A stretch of 64,000 nucleotides of DNA from NCBI GenBank assembly GCA_001936135.1, contig CP012818.1, positions 1,674,001 to 1,738,000 on the forward strand, in the 5' to 3' direction. Of the stretch, positions 10,763 to 21,304 are shown in pieces; positions within the stretch are counted from its first letter, which is position 1, and each line of letters starts with the position of its first letter. The position numbers and the translations under genes are program-made. Source of the stretch: Saccharomycopsis fibuligera x Saccharomycopsis cf. fibuligera (Eukaryota > Ascomycota > Saccharomycetes > Ascoideales > Saccharomycopsidaceae). Under the pieces are notes generated by a model that was given only the letters and a program-made list of their open reading frames with translations, was not told where the DNA came from and ran no database searches.

Positions 10763-12277
10763 ATGTCTAATCCCAGTGAAGTGGCATCATTACCGACAGA
10801 AGTACCAGAACAAGTACCAGCAGCATCCACATTAGTTCAGGCTCAAGAACAATCTTCTACACCAGCACCAGAATCAGTTGAATCTCCATCAGAATATCAA
10901 CCAGAAAACCCAGAATTTCAATCGATGAACGGCGTGTTTGCAATTGCCAAACCAACTGGTGTTTCTTCTGCTAAAGTTCTTGCTCAGTTGCAACAAGTCT
11001 TCAATAACTCCAAAGTCTTTGCCTACGACCTACAACAAATTCGTAATGAAAAAGTTGGTCAGTTTACTCAACGCAACCCACATCGCAAGCCATCACGTAA
11101 AGTGCTCAATTCCGTGAAAATAAAAATGGGCCACGGTGGAACCTTAGATATGGGAGCTTCAGGCATTCTTGTTGTTGGTGTTGGACGGGGCACAAAAAAA
11201 TTACAGAATTATTTAACTGAATGCACCAAAGCATACGATACCAGAGCAGTATTGGGGGCCAGTACCACTAGTGGTGATTTTGAAGGGGAATTGTTGAAAA
11301 AAAATGAAGTGCGCCATATTACTAAAGAGCAAGTTTTCACAGTGCCGGAAAGATTTACCGGTACTATCGTGCAAACTCCTCCAATCTTTAGTGCTTTAAA
11401 AATTGATGGTAAGCCGTTGTATGAATACGCTAGAGAGAAAAAACCATTGCCTAAGCCAATCAAGTCAAGAGAGGTGAAAGTGCTAAAGATGGAACTTGTT
11501 AATGAGGAAGTTTTGACAAAGCAGCACCAGTACAAATTGAAAAAACCAGAAGTGGACGATGATGGGAAATCAATCATTTCCAAGCTTGCAGAAATTAGTA
11601 ATATTGATAATGATGAGTTGCATTATTCGCATGAGTATGTAGCCAAAATGGAAAAAGAAGGTAAGCCGATTGATTACCCTAAGCCAGTGGCTATTCCGGA
11701 AGACTTCGAACAAGAAACGTTAAAAGATCATTATGTGCCGCCATTGGTACGGTTTAAAGCTACAGTTTCTTCAGGAACTTATATTAGATCTTTAGTTAGT
11801 GATTTTGGTAAAGCTTTAGGAACATCTGCATACATGGTATCGTTATCACGAACCATGCAAGGTGAATGGGTATTGGGGAAAAATAATTTCGAAGTGAAAC
11901 ATTTTCAGAAGTATCATGAAGACGTATGGGGTACAGTGTTGCGTAAAGTTTTAAGTGAAGATGGTCTGGAAATTAATGTGGATGAGGAGATTAAGAAAGA
12001 GAATGAAAAGTTTTTGCAGCAACATCCAGAAGAAGCTGGCAAGACGTACTTTGAAGAGGTTTTCCAGCGCAGAGAGAATTTCGAGCAAAACCAACCGCAA
12101 AATGATAAACGTAGAGGAAATGATTTCAGTCGTGGAGGGGGGCAATGGAAGGGGAGAAAAAGGGGCCAACAGCAGCAACATCACCATCCACAACAACCAC
12201 AACAACAACAGCGCGATGAGGAGCCACTTATTAAAAAACAAAAATTGGGAAATGAAGAAGCAGCAGCAGCAGAGTAA
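10763..12277 (+). CDS. PUS4: tRNA pseudouridine-55 synthase (TruB family)
   Basis: This 504-aa protein would convert U55 to pseudouridine in the T-loop of tRNAs in nucleus and mitochondria. The TruB-type start motif MNGVFAIAKPTGVSS begins at residue 55. Motif II reads GHGGTLD with catalytic Asp129. Further hallmarks are VQTPPIFSALKIDGKPLYEYAR and the C-terminal SSGTYIRSLVSDFG. The family normally has GTLD-P-x-ASG; here Pro is replaced by Met and the next residue is Gly (TLDMGASG). The first 54 residues are Pro/Gln/Ser-rich, and the C-terminal tail is basic with a Gln/His tract, then LIKKQKLGN; both extend beyond the S. cerevisiae enzyme of about 403 aa. A decayed paralog lies immediately upstream. 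Confidence 0.95.
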   Translation: MSNPSEVASLPTEVPEQVPAASTLVQAQEQSSTPAPESVESPSEYQPENPEFQSMNGVFAIAKPTGVSSAKVLAQLQQVFNNSKVFAYDLQQIRNEKVGQFTQRNPHRKPSRKVLNSVKIKMGHGGTLDMGASGILVVGVGRGTKKLQNYLTECTKAYDTRAVLGASTTSGDFEGELLKKNEVRHITKEQVFTVPERFTGTIVQTPPIFSALKIDGKPLYEYAREKKPLPKPIKSREVKVLKMELVNEEVLTKQHQYKLKKPEVDDDGKSIISKLAEISNIDNDELHYSHEYVAKMEKEGKPIDYPKPVAIPEDFEQETLKDHYVPPLVRFKATVSSGTYIRSLVSDFGKALGTSAYMVSLSRTMQGEWVLGKNNFEVKHFQKYHEDVWGTVLRKVLSEDGLEINVDEEIKKENEKFLQQHPEEAGKTYFEEVFQRRENFEQNQPQNDKRRGNDFSRGGGQWKGRKRGQQQQHHHPQQPQQQQRDEEPLIKKQKLGNEEAAAAE

Positions 12278-12714
12278 GAAATCAAACTAGGAACAAATTG
12301 CTAAAGCTCCGCAAGCTTCAAAGCGATGGAATGTTTGCAATAGGATCCAGATATATTAAAATGCAAATTATACTTGTAGTTAAACGGTCGGGAGAGCTTG
12401 CAAGTAACTTATAGCGTGGTGATACTTGTACAGGATTCGTCTCAATTGGAGATCATTAAGTACATAAAACAAGCAAATAGAATATACATATAAAAAAAAA
12501 AATTACAAGAACAAAATTTGGTTGAAACATGTAATCTTTAGTGAGAAAAATCAAACAAAATAAACAAGTGTTTCAAAACTAGGAACTGATGTGATAAAGA
12601 ATGCAAAAAATTAAACTCAAACAAAACAAATAAAACTAACCAAAATAACTGAAATGCAAAGAATCCTTATAAAAAAATTAATGTAATAGTAAAAAGTGTC
12701 TAGATTCAAAAGCC
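12278..12714. other. Convergent 3' spacer PUS4/MID1
   Basis: These 437 AT-rich bases lie between the convergent ends of PUS4 and MID1. They hold A-rich stretches (12492-12502, 12600-12660) that on the minus strand are T-rich. No gene is seen. Confidence 0.6.
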
Positions 12715-14787
12715 TTAAACAACAAACATCAACAAAACCACAACAACAACCCCAATTTTACTGACACCGTGTCTCAAATCTTGTAAACTTCTAGAAGCAC
12801 TTTCCAACGAAACTGACCCAACGTAATTACAAGTCATGTACTCTTTCAGCAGATCCCAAAAATAACTAGTCCTAGAAATCATCAGATTATTAACAGGACA
12901 TGCAAATCCAAATTGTGCAGGGCAATCTCTAACAATCGCATGGCATGAGTTATAACATGGCAAAATTTCAAAATACGGGTGGGGACTAATTTCCTGATTG
13001 ATGAAAGGGCTGCGAGAATTGGTGCTATTTCGAGCTGGATATTCTGTTCGATTTGTAGTGGTGCAACGCGGGATAGTAACTGCACAGAGCCAATTTTTGT
13101 AGGAGTCCGCACAATCATCACAGGTTCGGATTGGTGAATAACGAGCATCAGGTTCAGTTTCACAAGCTATCTGGTCTAATGCTTTAGCAAAGTTATCATA
13201 AAGCTTAGAAGTATGGTTGTCATATAGGCTTTTAAGCAGAAATTTTGTATTGTTTTTATCAGTGGCATGTAATGACAGTGAAGAAGAGATATTAAGCAGT
13301 GGTTTGGCCGGTACTGAATATGCCACATTTTTGCAAAATTCAAGGTCATAGATTAATTGACATGCATCATTTTCTTTAGTCAGAAACTCAAAGGGCTTGA
13401 AAACAGTGCCACCAAGGTTTCCTTGCTTGTTGGTTTGTAACGCATATCCAATATACCGCGTGGAGGTATTCAAATTCTGGACATAAAACTGCTGCCGTAG
13501 AGCATTGCTCCGATTCGTATAAGAGACATCCATCCCTGTCGCTGAATTAATGAGTGAGGGGCCATTACGAATGGCGCACCAACTGTTCGAAAGGCCTTGA
13601 AAATAATCTTTATCTGCATTGTAAGGATACAAGTACACTTCATATTTAATATCAGAACTACTATTTGTGTCCGGTATATTCATTGTATTCGCTTGAGTAA
13701 AATTACCGGTAGCAAACAACGCTGATGTTTCATCACTATCAACAAACGAAATCCATGTCTTGTTATCCCATTGATAAACTAAATCCTTTTGCGATATCCC
13801 AAACTGATAATTCCAATAATCAGAGATGTTATTAGTAGGCGGAGCAGTGACTTTTGTGTATAAAGTGACGAAAGTATCGTTTGGGTTAGTAGGAATAGAA
13901 TGTTTAGCTAAACCTTTCATATAGCCATTGGCAAATGTAGCATTGGAGTAAGTGGCATTGGAGATATTAGTGACAAGCTGCAAATCAAATCCGTACTCCA
14001 CGAGAAGCTGATTATTGCTGCCAATACTTTTAGGCAATGTGCAAATGTTACCGCTAAGAAAAATCAAAATGTGGTAAAATGAGGATAAACCAGTAGATGT
14101 CATGTTGACGTTGAATTGGTAGAACTTTGTTTGATTCTGCCCAATAATGTCATTCACTGGTTCCCAATCACTGATTTCGGTGGAATTGTTGGTACTGCCT
14201 CCACTGTTACCATCGATAAGTGAAGCACGCGGTTGAATGATTTGAATATCCTTGTCTTGCACTCTAATGAAATTGCGGCCATTTATGTTTTGAATAGAAT
14301 TTGTGCTGTCGTCGTTGTTGTTAAAGATTCGTTGAAAACTGCTTGTATAGAAATTCTTTAGCGATTCAGAAATATGATAGCGATAAAGACTTTTACTATT
14401 ATCACTAGGTTGAGAGGTGGCCTTTTGGTTCTGTTTGATTTGTGCACGTATATCACTTTGGATCTGTAAACAAGCTTGATATTCTTGATCACCGCGATCA
14501 AGATTCACGGCAGCACAATCGACCTCGGTGCACCATCTTATCATGAAATGGTCAATGTTGTTGATATTTCTGTCCCTTTTGCTCAAGTGATGCCTTATGT
14601 AGCACTCATCCCAAAGCATGTCACTGGGAATCTGGCTCCCACTGTGTTGCTGGTGGGAAACGTCATTATTATGGTTGCTGTCACTATCACCGCCAGCAGC
14701 TTGAACTAGTTCGGTTAAATATAGGAGACAAAGACAAAAAAATAGTAGATGTTTGGTAGTTGAGGGTAGCCAGTGATATCGTAGCAT
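12715..14787 (-). CDS. MID1: Mid1-type stretch-activated calcium channel subunit
   Basis: The protein is 690 aa. An N-terminal signal peptide (HLLFFCLCLLYL, residues about 13-31) precedes a large extracellular part with many N-x-S/T glycosylation sites. The C-terminal Cys-rich domain (CDDCADSYKNWLCAV, CTTTNRTEYPARN, LPCYNSCHAIVRDCPAQFGF) is the Mid1/NALF hallmark. The last 18 residues are hydrophobic, suggesting a GPI- or membrane-anchored end. Mid1 is the regulatory partner of the Cch1 calcium channel at the plasma membrane and acts in pheromone- and stress-triggered calcium influx. It is longer than S. cerevisiae Mid1 (about 548 aa), mostly through the Asn-rich N-terminal half. Two adjacent CTG codons near the C-terminus (WDLLKEY) would read Ser-Ser in a CTG-Ser yeast. 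Confidence 0.9.
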   Translation of the reverse strand: MLRYHWLPSTTKHLLFFCLCLLYLTELVQAAGGDSDSNHNNDVSHQQHSGSQIPSDMLWDECYIRHHLSKRDRNINNIDHFMIRWCTEVDCAAVNLDRGDQEYQACLQIQSDIRAQIKQNQKATSQPSDNSKSLYRYHISESLKNFYTSSFQRIFNNNDDSTNSIQNINGRNFIRVQDKDIQIIQPRASLIDGNSGGSTNNSTEISDWEPVNDIIGQNQTKFYQFNVNMTSTGLSSFYHILIFLSGNICTLPKSIGSNNQLLVEYGFDLQLVTNISNATYSNATFANGYMKGLAKHSIPTNPNDTFVTLYTKVTAPPTNNISDYWNYQFGISQKDLVYQWDNKTWISFVDSDETSALFATGNFTQANTMNIPDTNSSSDIKYEVYLYPYNADKDYFQGLSNSWCAIRNGPSLINSATGMDVSYTNRSNALRQQFYVQNLNTSTRYIGYALQTNKQGNLGGTVFKPFEFLTKENDACQLIYDLEFCKNVAYSVPAKPLLNISSSLSLHATDKNNTKFLLKSLYDNHTSKLYDNFAKALDQIACETEPDARYSPIRTCDDCADSYKNWLCAVTIPRCTTTNRTEYPARNSTNSRSPFINQEISPHPYFEILPCYNSCHAIVRDCPAQFGFACPVNNLMISRTSYFWDLLKEYMTCNYVGSVSLESASRSLQDLRHGVSKIGVVVVVLLMFVV

Positions 14788-15530
14788 CGTGTTGTTGTTG
14801 TTGTTTGTGTATGCGGTAACAGCAAGTGCTAGACGTTGGATGATTAGAAGAGGAGTGACAGTGCGGCGCTGGCTACAATAATAGTAGTATCAATAAATTG
14901 CATACTGATTTTTCTGTCACAGTTTGGATCATTGTTTGATTAGTGCCATATTGCAGCAGTACAAATAATGTTAACCGAGGAAGCGAAAGAAGAAGAAACG
15001 ATTTATATAGTCACATGATCATGTACATGACACTCTTATATACCGGAATTATGGGAATATTGATAAAATTCTACAGAACAATAGCTTTTAAAATATAAAT
15101 GAAAGCGTAAAGAGCAACAGCGACGACAGCTCTGAAAGAGAATTTAAAAAAAAAAAAATCAAATGTACCGGTATGGGCGACCTCCATTTAGCGTGGCTGA
15201 TTGGTGAATCAAGCGATAATTATTAACTAAATACAACTAACTAGGGCAATAGCGATCACTTCTGGTTAAATAGTCAATTACGGGGAGTGTCGTAGGAAAA
15301 CAATAACAATGCTTCGCAAAGGGGTAACTACAACTGTGATCCTTTGAGAAACGACATAACGGAGAGAGAATAAGGTGATGAATTCGTATGCTTATGTTAC
15401 AGTACGCATGTCCATAAGCAGTATCGAAAAGATAAAAATAAGTATTGTATGGCAAGTAAGCTGGTATGCTAGCATGCAAATGGAATATGGAAGTATGTAT
15501 GAAGCAAACAAAACAAAGAAAAACAACAAC

Positions 15531-15577
<47 letters not shown>

Positions 15578-15629
15578 GAGCGAAGCAAAAAACAAAGCAG
15601 AAAACAGATGTAAAAGACACAGCCCAGAA
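14788..15629. other. MID1 promoter and YPK3 3' flank
   Basis: No gene is supported in this 840 bp. It contains the MID1 promoter (adjacent to 14787) and the 3' side of the kinase gene. A run of 42 A (15532-15573) lies 57 bp beyond the kinase stop, i.e. T42 on the coding strand. Translations of the run (poly-Lys or poly-Phe) are not genes. Confidence 0.7.
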
Positions 15630-17297
15630 CTAGAGAAACTTTTCAATATAACTGCTACTTGCAGTATATGAGAACCCTTTAAACAAATCACCATTAGCAT
15701 TGGCATTAGCATTGATTGCCAATTCATGGCTTTGTTTGACCTCTTCTCCCGAGGCCACTCCATCGTAATTGCTGATTTTCATACTGGTGAACTGCTCATC
15801 AAAGTTTTCAGCGAGTACTGGATTAGTAATGATTGGCACAATTGGGGCCTGGCTTTCAATATACTTGGTCTCGTCGTTCAACTTGTCCCAATCAATGTGT
15901 TTGAAGAACCGCAACTTTGTGAATTTGTCAAACTCTGAGTCAACATCCATTCTTTTTGCTGGATTCTTATTAAGCAACTTCTGCAAAAGTTGTTTTGCAT
16001 CAGCACTAAAATAGAATGGGTAAGAAACCTTATTTTTCAAGATCTTGTTGCTGATGGTCTTGTGGTTGTTACCGGTAAATGGTGGCTTCCCACTAAGCAT
16101 GTCATAAATCACAGTACCAAGGGACCACCAATCCACCGAGAAGCTGTAGTCTTCACCACGGAGCACTTCCGGGGCCATATATTCCGGAGTACCGATGATG
16201 CTATTGCAACGATCAGCTTCATCGCCAGTTTGGCTGGTGCTAATCTTGGATAGCCCAAAATCTGTAAGAACTAAATGTCCATTACTGTCAAGCAAACAGT
16301 TTTCTGGCTTCAAGTCGCGATACACTACCCCAACGTCATGCAAATGTCTTAGAGCTAATGCCATTTCTGCGGCATAAAAACTGGCAGTTTTCTCATCTAA
16401 AAAGCTAGTGCTATTCAAATGATGGAATAGCTCTCCTCCTGGAACAAACTCCAAATATAAGTAAATCTTGCTAGCGTCTTGCAATGCGTAGAATAGTTTG
16501 ACAATAAACTGGTGTCTTATCTTGGCAAGAATGTCTCTTTCCGCCATGGTGCGCTCAATCTTCTTGTCAATCTTGCTTTTCTCGTCACTAGACAAATCAT
16601 TTTGGATGTTATTTCTGTCACTATTGCTGCTCTCGTTAGCGCTCAACGAAGACTGATTTTTAGCAGCAACCAAAATCGATGCTTTCTTGAGTTGTTTCTG
16701 AGCAAACAATTTACCGCTTTCTATATGGCGAACAAGCAAAACTTTTCCGTAAGCGCCCTGACCCAACACCGTTATGGGTTCGAAGTCGCTGACTTTGGGG
16801 TCTAATACTGAATCAGAAAGATGTGAGTCGTAAACCACCGCCAGTCCAGCATCATTGATACTGTTTGCTATTGAGTTTGAAATACTTTCATTATCGCCAG
16901 CACCCGTACTAGCGGCTAATGGCTCACCAATGTCGATCTTGATGCTGTCAGTGAGACTACCCACCGAGAACTTTCTCACCAACGAGCTGCGACGGCGCAG
17001 CTGCTGCTTTGGAACACTTGGGACAAGAAGTGGACTATTAATATCGTCGACAAATTCAATCGTGTCTTCGCAGTAGTCTGGAGAACGGACAATCTTTTCG
17101 CGTTGTTGCTGCTTCGGGGCCTTTAGCGACGGTAGAGAATCCATCATCTCATCGGCAGAATGGTCGGTGTCATTGTCGCTGCTATGGTGAGGGCTTGCGT
17201 GTCCAGGAATTTGATTCTCTTTTTGCTTCTCTTTCTCCTTATCTTTGGGGGAGAGCTTCTTGAGCTGAGAGGTGAGGTTGCTGATAGTTGGTGGCAT
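15630..17297 (-). CDS. YPK3: AGC-family protein kinase, Ypk3/S6K type
   Basis: The protein is 555 aa with a 170-residue Ser-rich N-terminus (RRRSSLVRKFS), then a kinase domain. Visible are the Gly loop GQGAYG (179-184), the ATP-binding Lys in FAQKQL (Lys201), YRDLKPEN, DFGLSK, activation loop NSIIGTPEYMAPE and a C-terminal AGC tail ending FKGFSYTA. That hydrophobic motif is the TORC1 site in Ypk3, the kinase that phosphorylates ribosomal protein S6 in yeast. An extra Ser/Asn-rich segment of about 40 residues (from about 210 to 255) separates the catalytic Lys strand from the alpha-C helix. A different S6K-like AGC kinase is the main alternative. Confidence 0.82.
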   Translation of the reverse strand: MPPTISNLTSQLKKLSPKDKEKEKQKENQIPGHASPHHSSDNDTDHSADEMMDSLPSLKAPKQQQREKIVRSPDYCEDTIEFVDDINSPLLVPSVPKQQLRRRSSLVRKFSVGSLTDSIKIDIGEPLAASTGAGDNESISNSIANSINDAGLAVVYDSHLSDSVLDPKVSDFEPITVLGQGAYGKVLLVRHIESGKLFAQKQLKKASILVAAKNQSSLSANESSNSDRNNIQNDLSSDEKSKIDKKIERTMAERDILAKIRHQFIVKLFYALQDASKIYLYLEFVPGGELFHHLNSTSFLDEKTASFYAAEMALALRHLHDVGVVYRDLKPENCLLDSNGHLVLTDFGLSKISTSQTGDEADRCNSIIGTPEYMAPEVLRGEDYSFSVDWWSLGTVIYDMLSGKPPFTGNNHKTISNKILKNKVSYPFYFSADAKQLLQKLLNKNPAKRMDVDSEFDKFTKLRFFKHIDWDKLNDETKYIESQAPIVPIITNPVLAENFDEQFTSMKISNYDGVASGEEVKQSHELAINANANANGDLFKGFSYTASSSYIEKFL

Positions 17298-18134
17298 GTG
17301 GGCTGGTTTCCTTTGGCGTATACCAGAGACACGGCGTTAGTTTGACTTGGTGATTAATGTAGATAAAGTATGAATATTGGCGATATAGAAAACGTGAGAC
17401 TGAGATGCCATGGAACGCTGTATCAGAAATAGTGAGTGGGCCGTAAGAGTAAGAAATCAAAAGTAGGCATATAAAAGGGCTACATCTAGCGCAGTGTACT
17501 TAATGGCCTAATTACTAGCTGAGTGACTGTGTCTGTCAGTCTGTCAGTCTAAAAGACTTCCTGTGTTTTGCATTTGAAAATTTTCGTTTTGCCTGCCAAA
17601 AAAATGCGATTTCGATGTGCGTCCAGGCGCTCGAATTGTCTGTTGAAGACAGCCGTTTGTCTATGGATCATGTGATGTGATATAGTGAGTTACGTTCACA
17701 CAGGGAGAATTTTGATATAGCCTGAGAATGTCATCCTGCCCCAAAAATACGTCAGTTGAGGACTGATAAAAGTTTGTGGAAAAGCTCATGTTTGTTCTTT
17801 AAGCGCAGGGTGTTTGCAGAAGTTATAGCTACAGCTTTTGAAACCCATCATCTTGTCAGCAGCCTATACCTGAATCGTGTATATTTTGAAAATAAAGGAT
17901 TACACAAAATAGTGGTGAGTGTTATAGCTACCTCAAGATAATCCACCGCATCAGTAACATTTGATTTGAACTTTGGGGCTCAGGGAGCGTTCAGGGAGCG
18001 TACATGTACCACTCTTTCCCATACCACCGAACATTGTAAGTGCTACATCATGACATTTATTTCGCCACTGCATGTTTTATTTTTTTCTATTATTCTCTAT
18101 GATATTTCAAGAACTAGTAAATAAATAAAGCACT
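17298..18134. other. YPK3 promoter and VPS52 3' flank
   Basis: No gene is supported here. Short tandem copies of CTGTCAGT lie near 17530-17550, and a direct repeat of CAGGGAGCGT lies near 17980-18003. Open frames in this stretch have no Met-initiated, conserved-looking product. Confidence 0.55.
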
Positions 18135-20600
18135 TCAACCAAGTGACTGTGAATAAGCATCCATCAACATCTTGAAGTGCTCTTTTTCTGTTTCCGCCAC
18201 TTGTCCTTCGCACTGTTGTGTCACGGTATACAACAAGAAATAATTATTATACAAGAAAGTTTCCCTTTTCTTAGCAGTTCCTGCATTGCTGCTCCCACCA
18301 GCGCTACCAGCAGCACGAATACTTAGCTTATTGAGCACATTTTCGAACTCGTTCCTGAGTCTCACTATGCTTGTGGACAACGGTTCAGTTTGTTGAAGTT
18401 CAGGGGCTTTTTGTGCAATGTTAGAGATACCCTGTGTAGAATTATCGTAGTTGCCGCTATTATCGTCAGCATTGGTTGTTGTTCTCGATGTTGGTGACGC
18501 CAGATTCGCAGATGTAGTTGTATTTGTATCTGAGTTAGTGGTTGTGGTTGATGTCGTAGTAGCATCACTACCAGAAAGTCCCGCTTTTTGGTGTGCTTTG
18601 GAAATAACGAACTGGTTAGCCAACGGCGTAGCTGCTCTTGACTGGAATACGGCCCTTTGATTTATATCTGAAATCAATGATGGATTAGAAGTGTCGATAG
18701 CCGCGATTTTCAATAGCGATGCTAACAAAGTAGCGAACTGCTGGGTCACTGGGTGCGGGACAAGTGAACTGTCAGATGCATGGCCACCGCTGGTGCCGAG
18801 GCTGCCGGTGCGTTGGTGAGTGCTCTGGTGAAGAAGCAAGTTGCTATCTTTGGTGCTGTTGCTGTTGAAAGAGCCAAAGTAAGAGCTGTTAGCAGCGGTT
18901 GTAGTTTTAATCAATACTTTTTTCAAATTAGCGCAGTTTGCATCAATTATGAGCTGATATTTAGGCCACAAAGTAATGACTTGCAAATTGAAGTAGTTCT
19001 CCATAACAGGAATTTTGCGGTGCTGAAGTTTGAAAAGCATGACTTGGCAAAGTTTGATGCAAATCAAGATAGTAAAAAAGTCGTGATTGACGGCATTGGT
19101 CAAGTATGTCTTTGTAAAATTAATACCAATCTGAAAAACGTTTTGAAAAATCTCTTGGAAAATCTTAGACAATTCTTCTGGGTTTTTTATCTGAAAGAAC
19201 TCACTTAAAAATAAATATTCCACAGTACCGTTATCTATTAGGGCAAGATTGAATGATCTGAATGGAGTTTCTAGCCAATACGTTAATGGATTAGTTTCAG
19301 CTATTTGTGCAGGTAAAACCGTTGGATCATCCTGGGTCAAAATATCCAAGCGATTGTTGACAGAAAAATAGTCTTGTAGTAGCATTGTTTCTGACTTTTT
19401 GTTTGCTGCCGTGCTTCCTGGTGAGCTGGCTCCATAACCACCAATTTTATTGGAAGAAAATGGACTGAGCCAAGATGCAGATCTGGATGTGGCCGCTGCA
19501 CTGGCAGTCAAACCAGAAGAATTATTGAACTCTTGATGCATGTTGCCCAACATATAGGCCTTATCAATGTTGTATAACTTGAGTTTTTCCAAAGAATACA
19601 AATACTTTCCAAAATTCTTAAAATAATACCATCTAACAGTAAGAATATATGCTTGCTGAAGATCTAAAGCGAGTGGCTTATTATGTGTAAGCAAAAACAG
19701 GAAAATTTCTTTCATAGTGAGCAAATTTTTTTGGAGTACTTGCAATGTGAAGTTTTTACTGTATCGTATCAATTTTATCTTGTTTACAAAAAAATCCTTT
19801 ATCTTTTCAATGGCTTTGCAAATCAATAAGTCAACCAAATGCTTCATTTCTTCTAAAAATTTTGCCAAATTTCCAGGATCTATATGCTGACCTTTATTGT
19901 TGTTACTAACTCCATCTCGAGATTCTATTACCTCTTTTTGATACTTGTTGTATAATTCTATCTTGAGATTGATATAGCTTAAATTGTCGCACCATTGAAC
20001 ATTCACTTTATCTTTCAACACTGAATTCACAATATCAGGCGACACAATCAAATCCGTCACTATTGGGGCCAATTTTTCTTCAAGCTTTGAACCTGAAGTT
20101 AATTGGTGATTAAGTTGCTCTGACTGCGTCTTCAAGTTGTTCATTTGCGCTGATAAGTTGGACAAGCTACTTTCAAAATTCGTTAAGTACTGCAAAAGTT
20201 CCAGCACAATGGCTCTCGACTGATTGATGTTACGATCTAGCTTAATGAGTTTCTCTAGTTCCGCATTATAAATCTCCTCGCTATTCAAACTGAATTCCAT
20301 TGCGTTTAAAGTTTTAAAGAAACCACGCTCAAATGGATCGTCTTTGAGAATGTCATTTTCAGTAGAAACTTTTGCTGGCGGCAATGGTGGTGGCCTTTCC
20401 ACGCTATCATTGGAGTCTAATTTCCCATTTTTAGCTATTGTGGTATCTTGATAATCGCCTAAAATATTTTTAAGTAACTTGAGCCTATCAACTGTAGAGT
20501 TAGGCTGCTGTTGCTGCTGTAGTTGAGGCTGATGTGAATCTTGGTGGGTTATTTGCACTGACGGCAACTCTTTTTGAGTATGCACCTGATTGTATGCCAT
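18135..20600 (-). CDS. VPS52: GARP complex subunit Vps52
   Basis: The start is set at the ATG at 20600 (MAYNQVHTQ), giving 821 aa; the open frame runs 18 codons further upstream but without an ATG. Residues from about 130 to 210 form a coiled coil typical of Vps52: SRAIVLELLQYLTNFESSLS, QSEQLNHQL, then LIVSPDIVNSVL, matching the family's 'IvpPdlI' region. Vps52 joins Vps51, Vps53 and Vps54 in the GARP tether that receives endosome-derived vesicles at the trans-Golgi. It is longer than S. cerevisiae Vps52 (641 aa) because of Ser/Thr/Asn-rich insertions (about 375-420 and 615-745). It lies within a minus-strand block, with DOA1 upstream and the kinase gene downstream. Confidence 0.82.
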   Translation of the reverse strand: MAYNQVHTQKELPSVQITHQDSHQPQLQQQQQPNSTVDRLKLLKNILGDYQDTTIAKNGKLDSNDSVERPPPLPPAKVSTENDILKDDPFERGFFKTLNAMEFSLNSEEIYNAELEKLIKLDRNINQSRAIVLELLQYLTNFESSLSNLSAQMNNLKTQSEQLNHQLTSGSKLEEKLAPIVTDLIVSPDIVNSVLKDKVNVQWCDNLSYINLKIELYNKYQKEVIESRDGVSNNNKGQHIDPGNLAKFLEEMKHLVDLLICKAIEKIKDFFVNKIKLIRYSKNFTLQVLQKNLLTMKEIFLFLLTHNKPLALDLQQAYILTVRWYYFKNFGKYLYSLEKLKLYNIDKAYMLGNMHQEFNNSSGLTASAAATSRSASWLSPFSSNKIGGYGASSPGSTAANKKSETMLLQDYFSVNNRLDILTQDDPTVLPAQIAETNPLTYWLETPFRSFNLALIDNGTVEYLFLSEFFQIKNPEELSKIFQEIFQNVFQIGINFTKTYLTNAVNHDFFTILICIKLCQVMLFKLQHRKIPVMENYFNLQVITLWPKYQLIIDANCANLKKVLIKTTTAANSSYFGSFNSNSTKDSNLLLHQSTHQRTGSLGTSGGHASDSSLVPHPVTQQFATLLASLLKIAAIDTSNPSLISDINQRAVFQSRAATPLANQFVISKAHQKAGLSGSDATTTSTTTTNSDTNTTTSANLASPTSRTTTNADDNSGNYDNSTQGISNIAQKAPELQQTEPLSTSIVRLRNEFENVLNKLSIRAAGSAGGSSNAGTAKKRETFLYNNYFLLYTVTQQCEGQVAETEKEHFKMLMDAYSQSLG

Positions 20601-21272
20601 TATTCTTGGCTGCTTTAAACAATACTCCAGTTTGGGCGGTACGATAAAGTGCAAGTGTATATCTGCAGATAACTATAGCATGAATGGCTTCTGGCTTATA
20701 TAGAAGACCGGCGTCTGTATTGGTTTACCATGTTCTGAATATTGAAGCTGGCCGCGAAATTTGGCGTTGCCCGGTCCAGAGATATCATACTGTAGGAAAA
20801 TGCGCCTCTGCCAACATCGCCATACAAACATATTTGGCGTACTATTCTAAACTGCTGAAATAAAACCGAAGAAAACAATGTTACAAATGTATAAGTGTAA
20901 ATACTCTGTGTTCGAGGATACTAGCCGTTATAAATACTTGTAACAGAGGCACTTACAATTTTTGAAAATTATTGTAATTATTAATTCTGGAAAATTTAAA
21001 CAATAACATACCAGCTAATAAGTTTTTTTATTTCCTTCTTTTTCAAAACTTTTTCAAACTAAACGTCAATACAATTTTTGGTTTCATCTTAAAAATTTTT
21101 CATGTCATGCAAAAAACCGGGAAATCCCAGTCCTTTTAGCAGAGTAAAAAAAAAAAAAAAAAGATTGTTCATTGGTTTTGGTGAATTAAACTTTATATTT
21201 TTAACTCTTCATTTTGTTTACTTTCTTCAAAAAAGATTCTTTGCTATAGTAAATAAACACCTTTTTTTTTCT

Positions 21273-21304
<32 letters not shown>

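Noticed and set aside
15237-15763. Three ORFs with poly-Lys or poly-Phe blocks
   Set aside because: They are translations of the A42/T42 tract and its flanks in the 3' region of the kinase gene.
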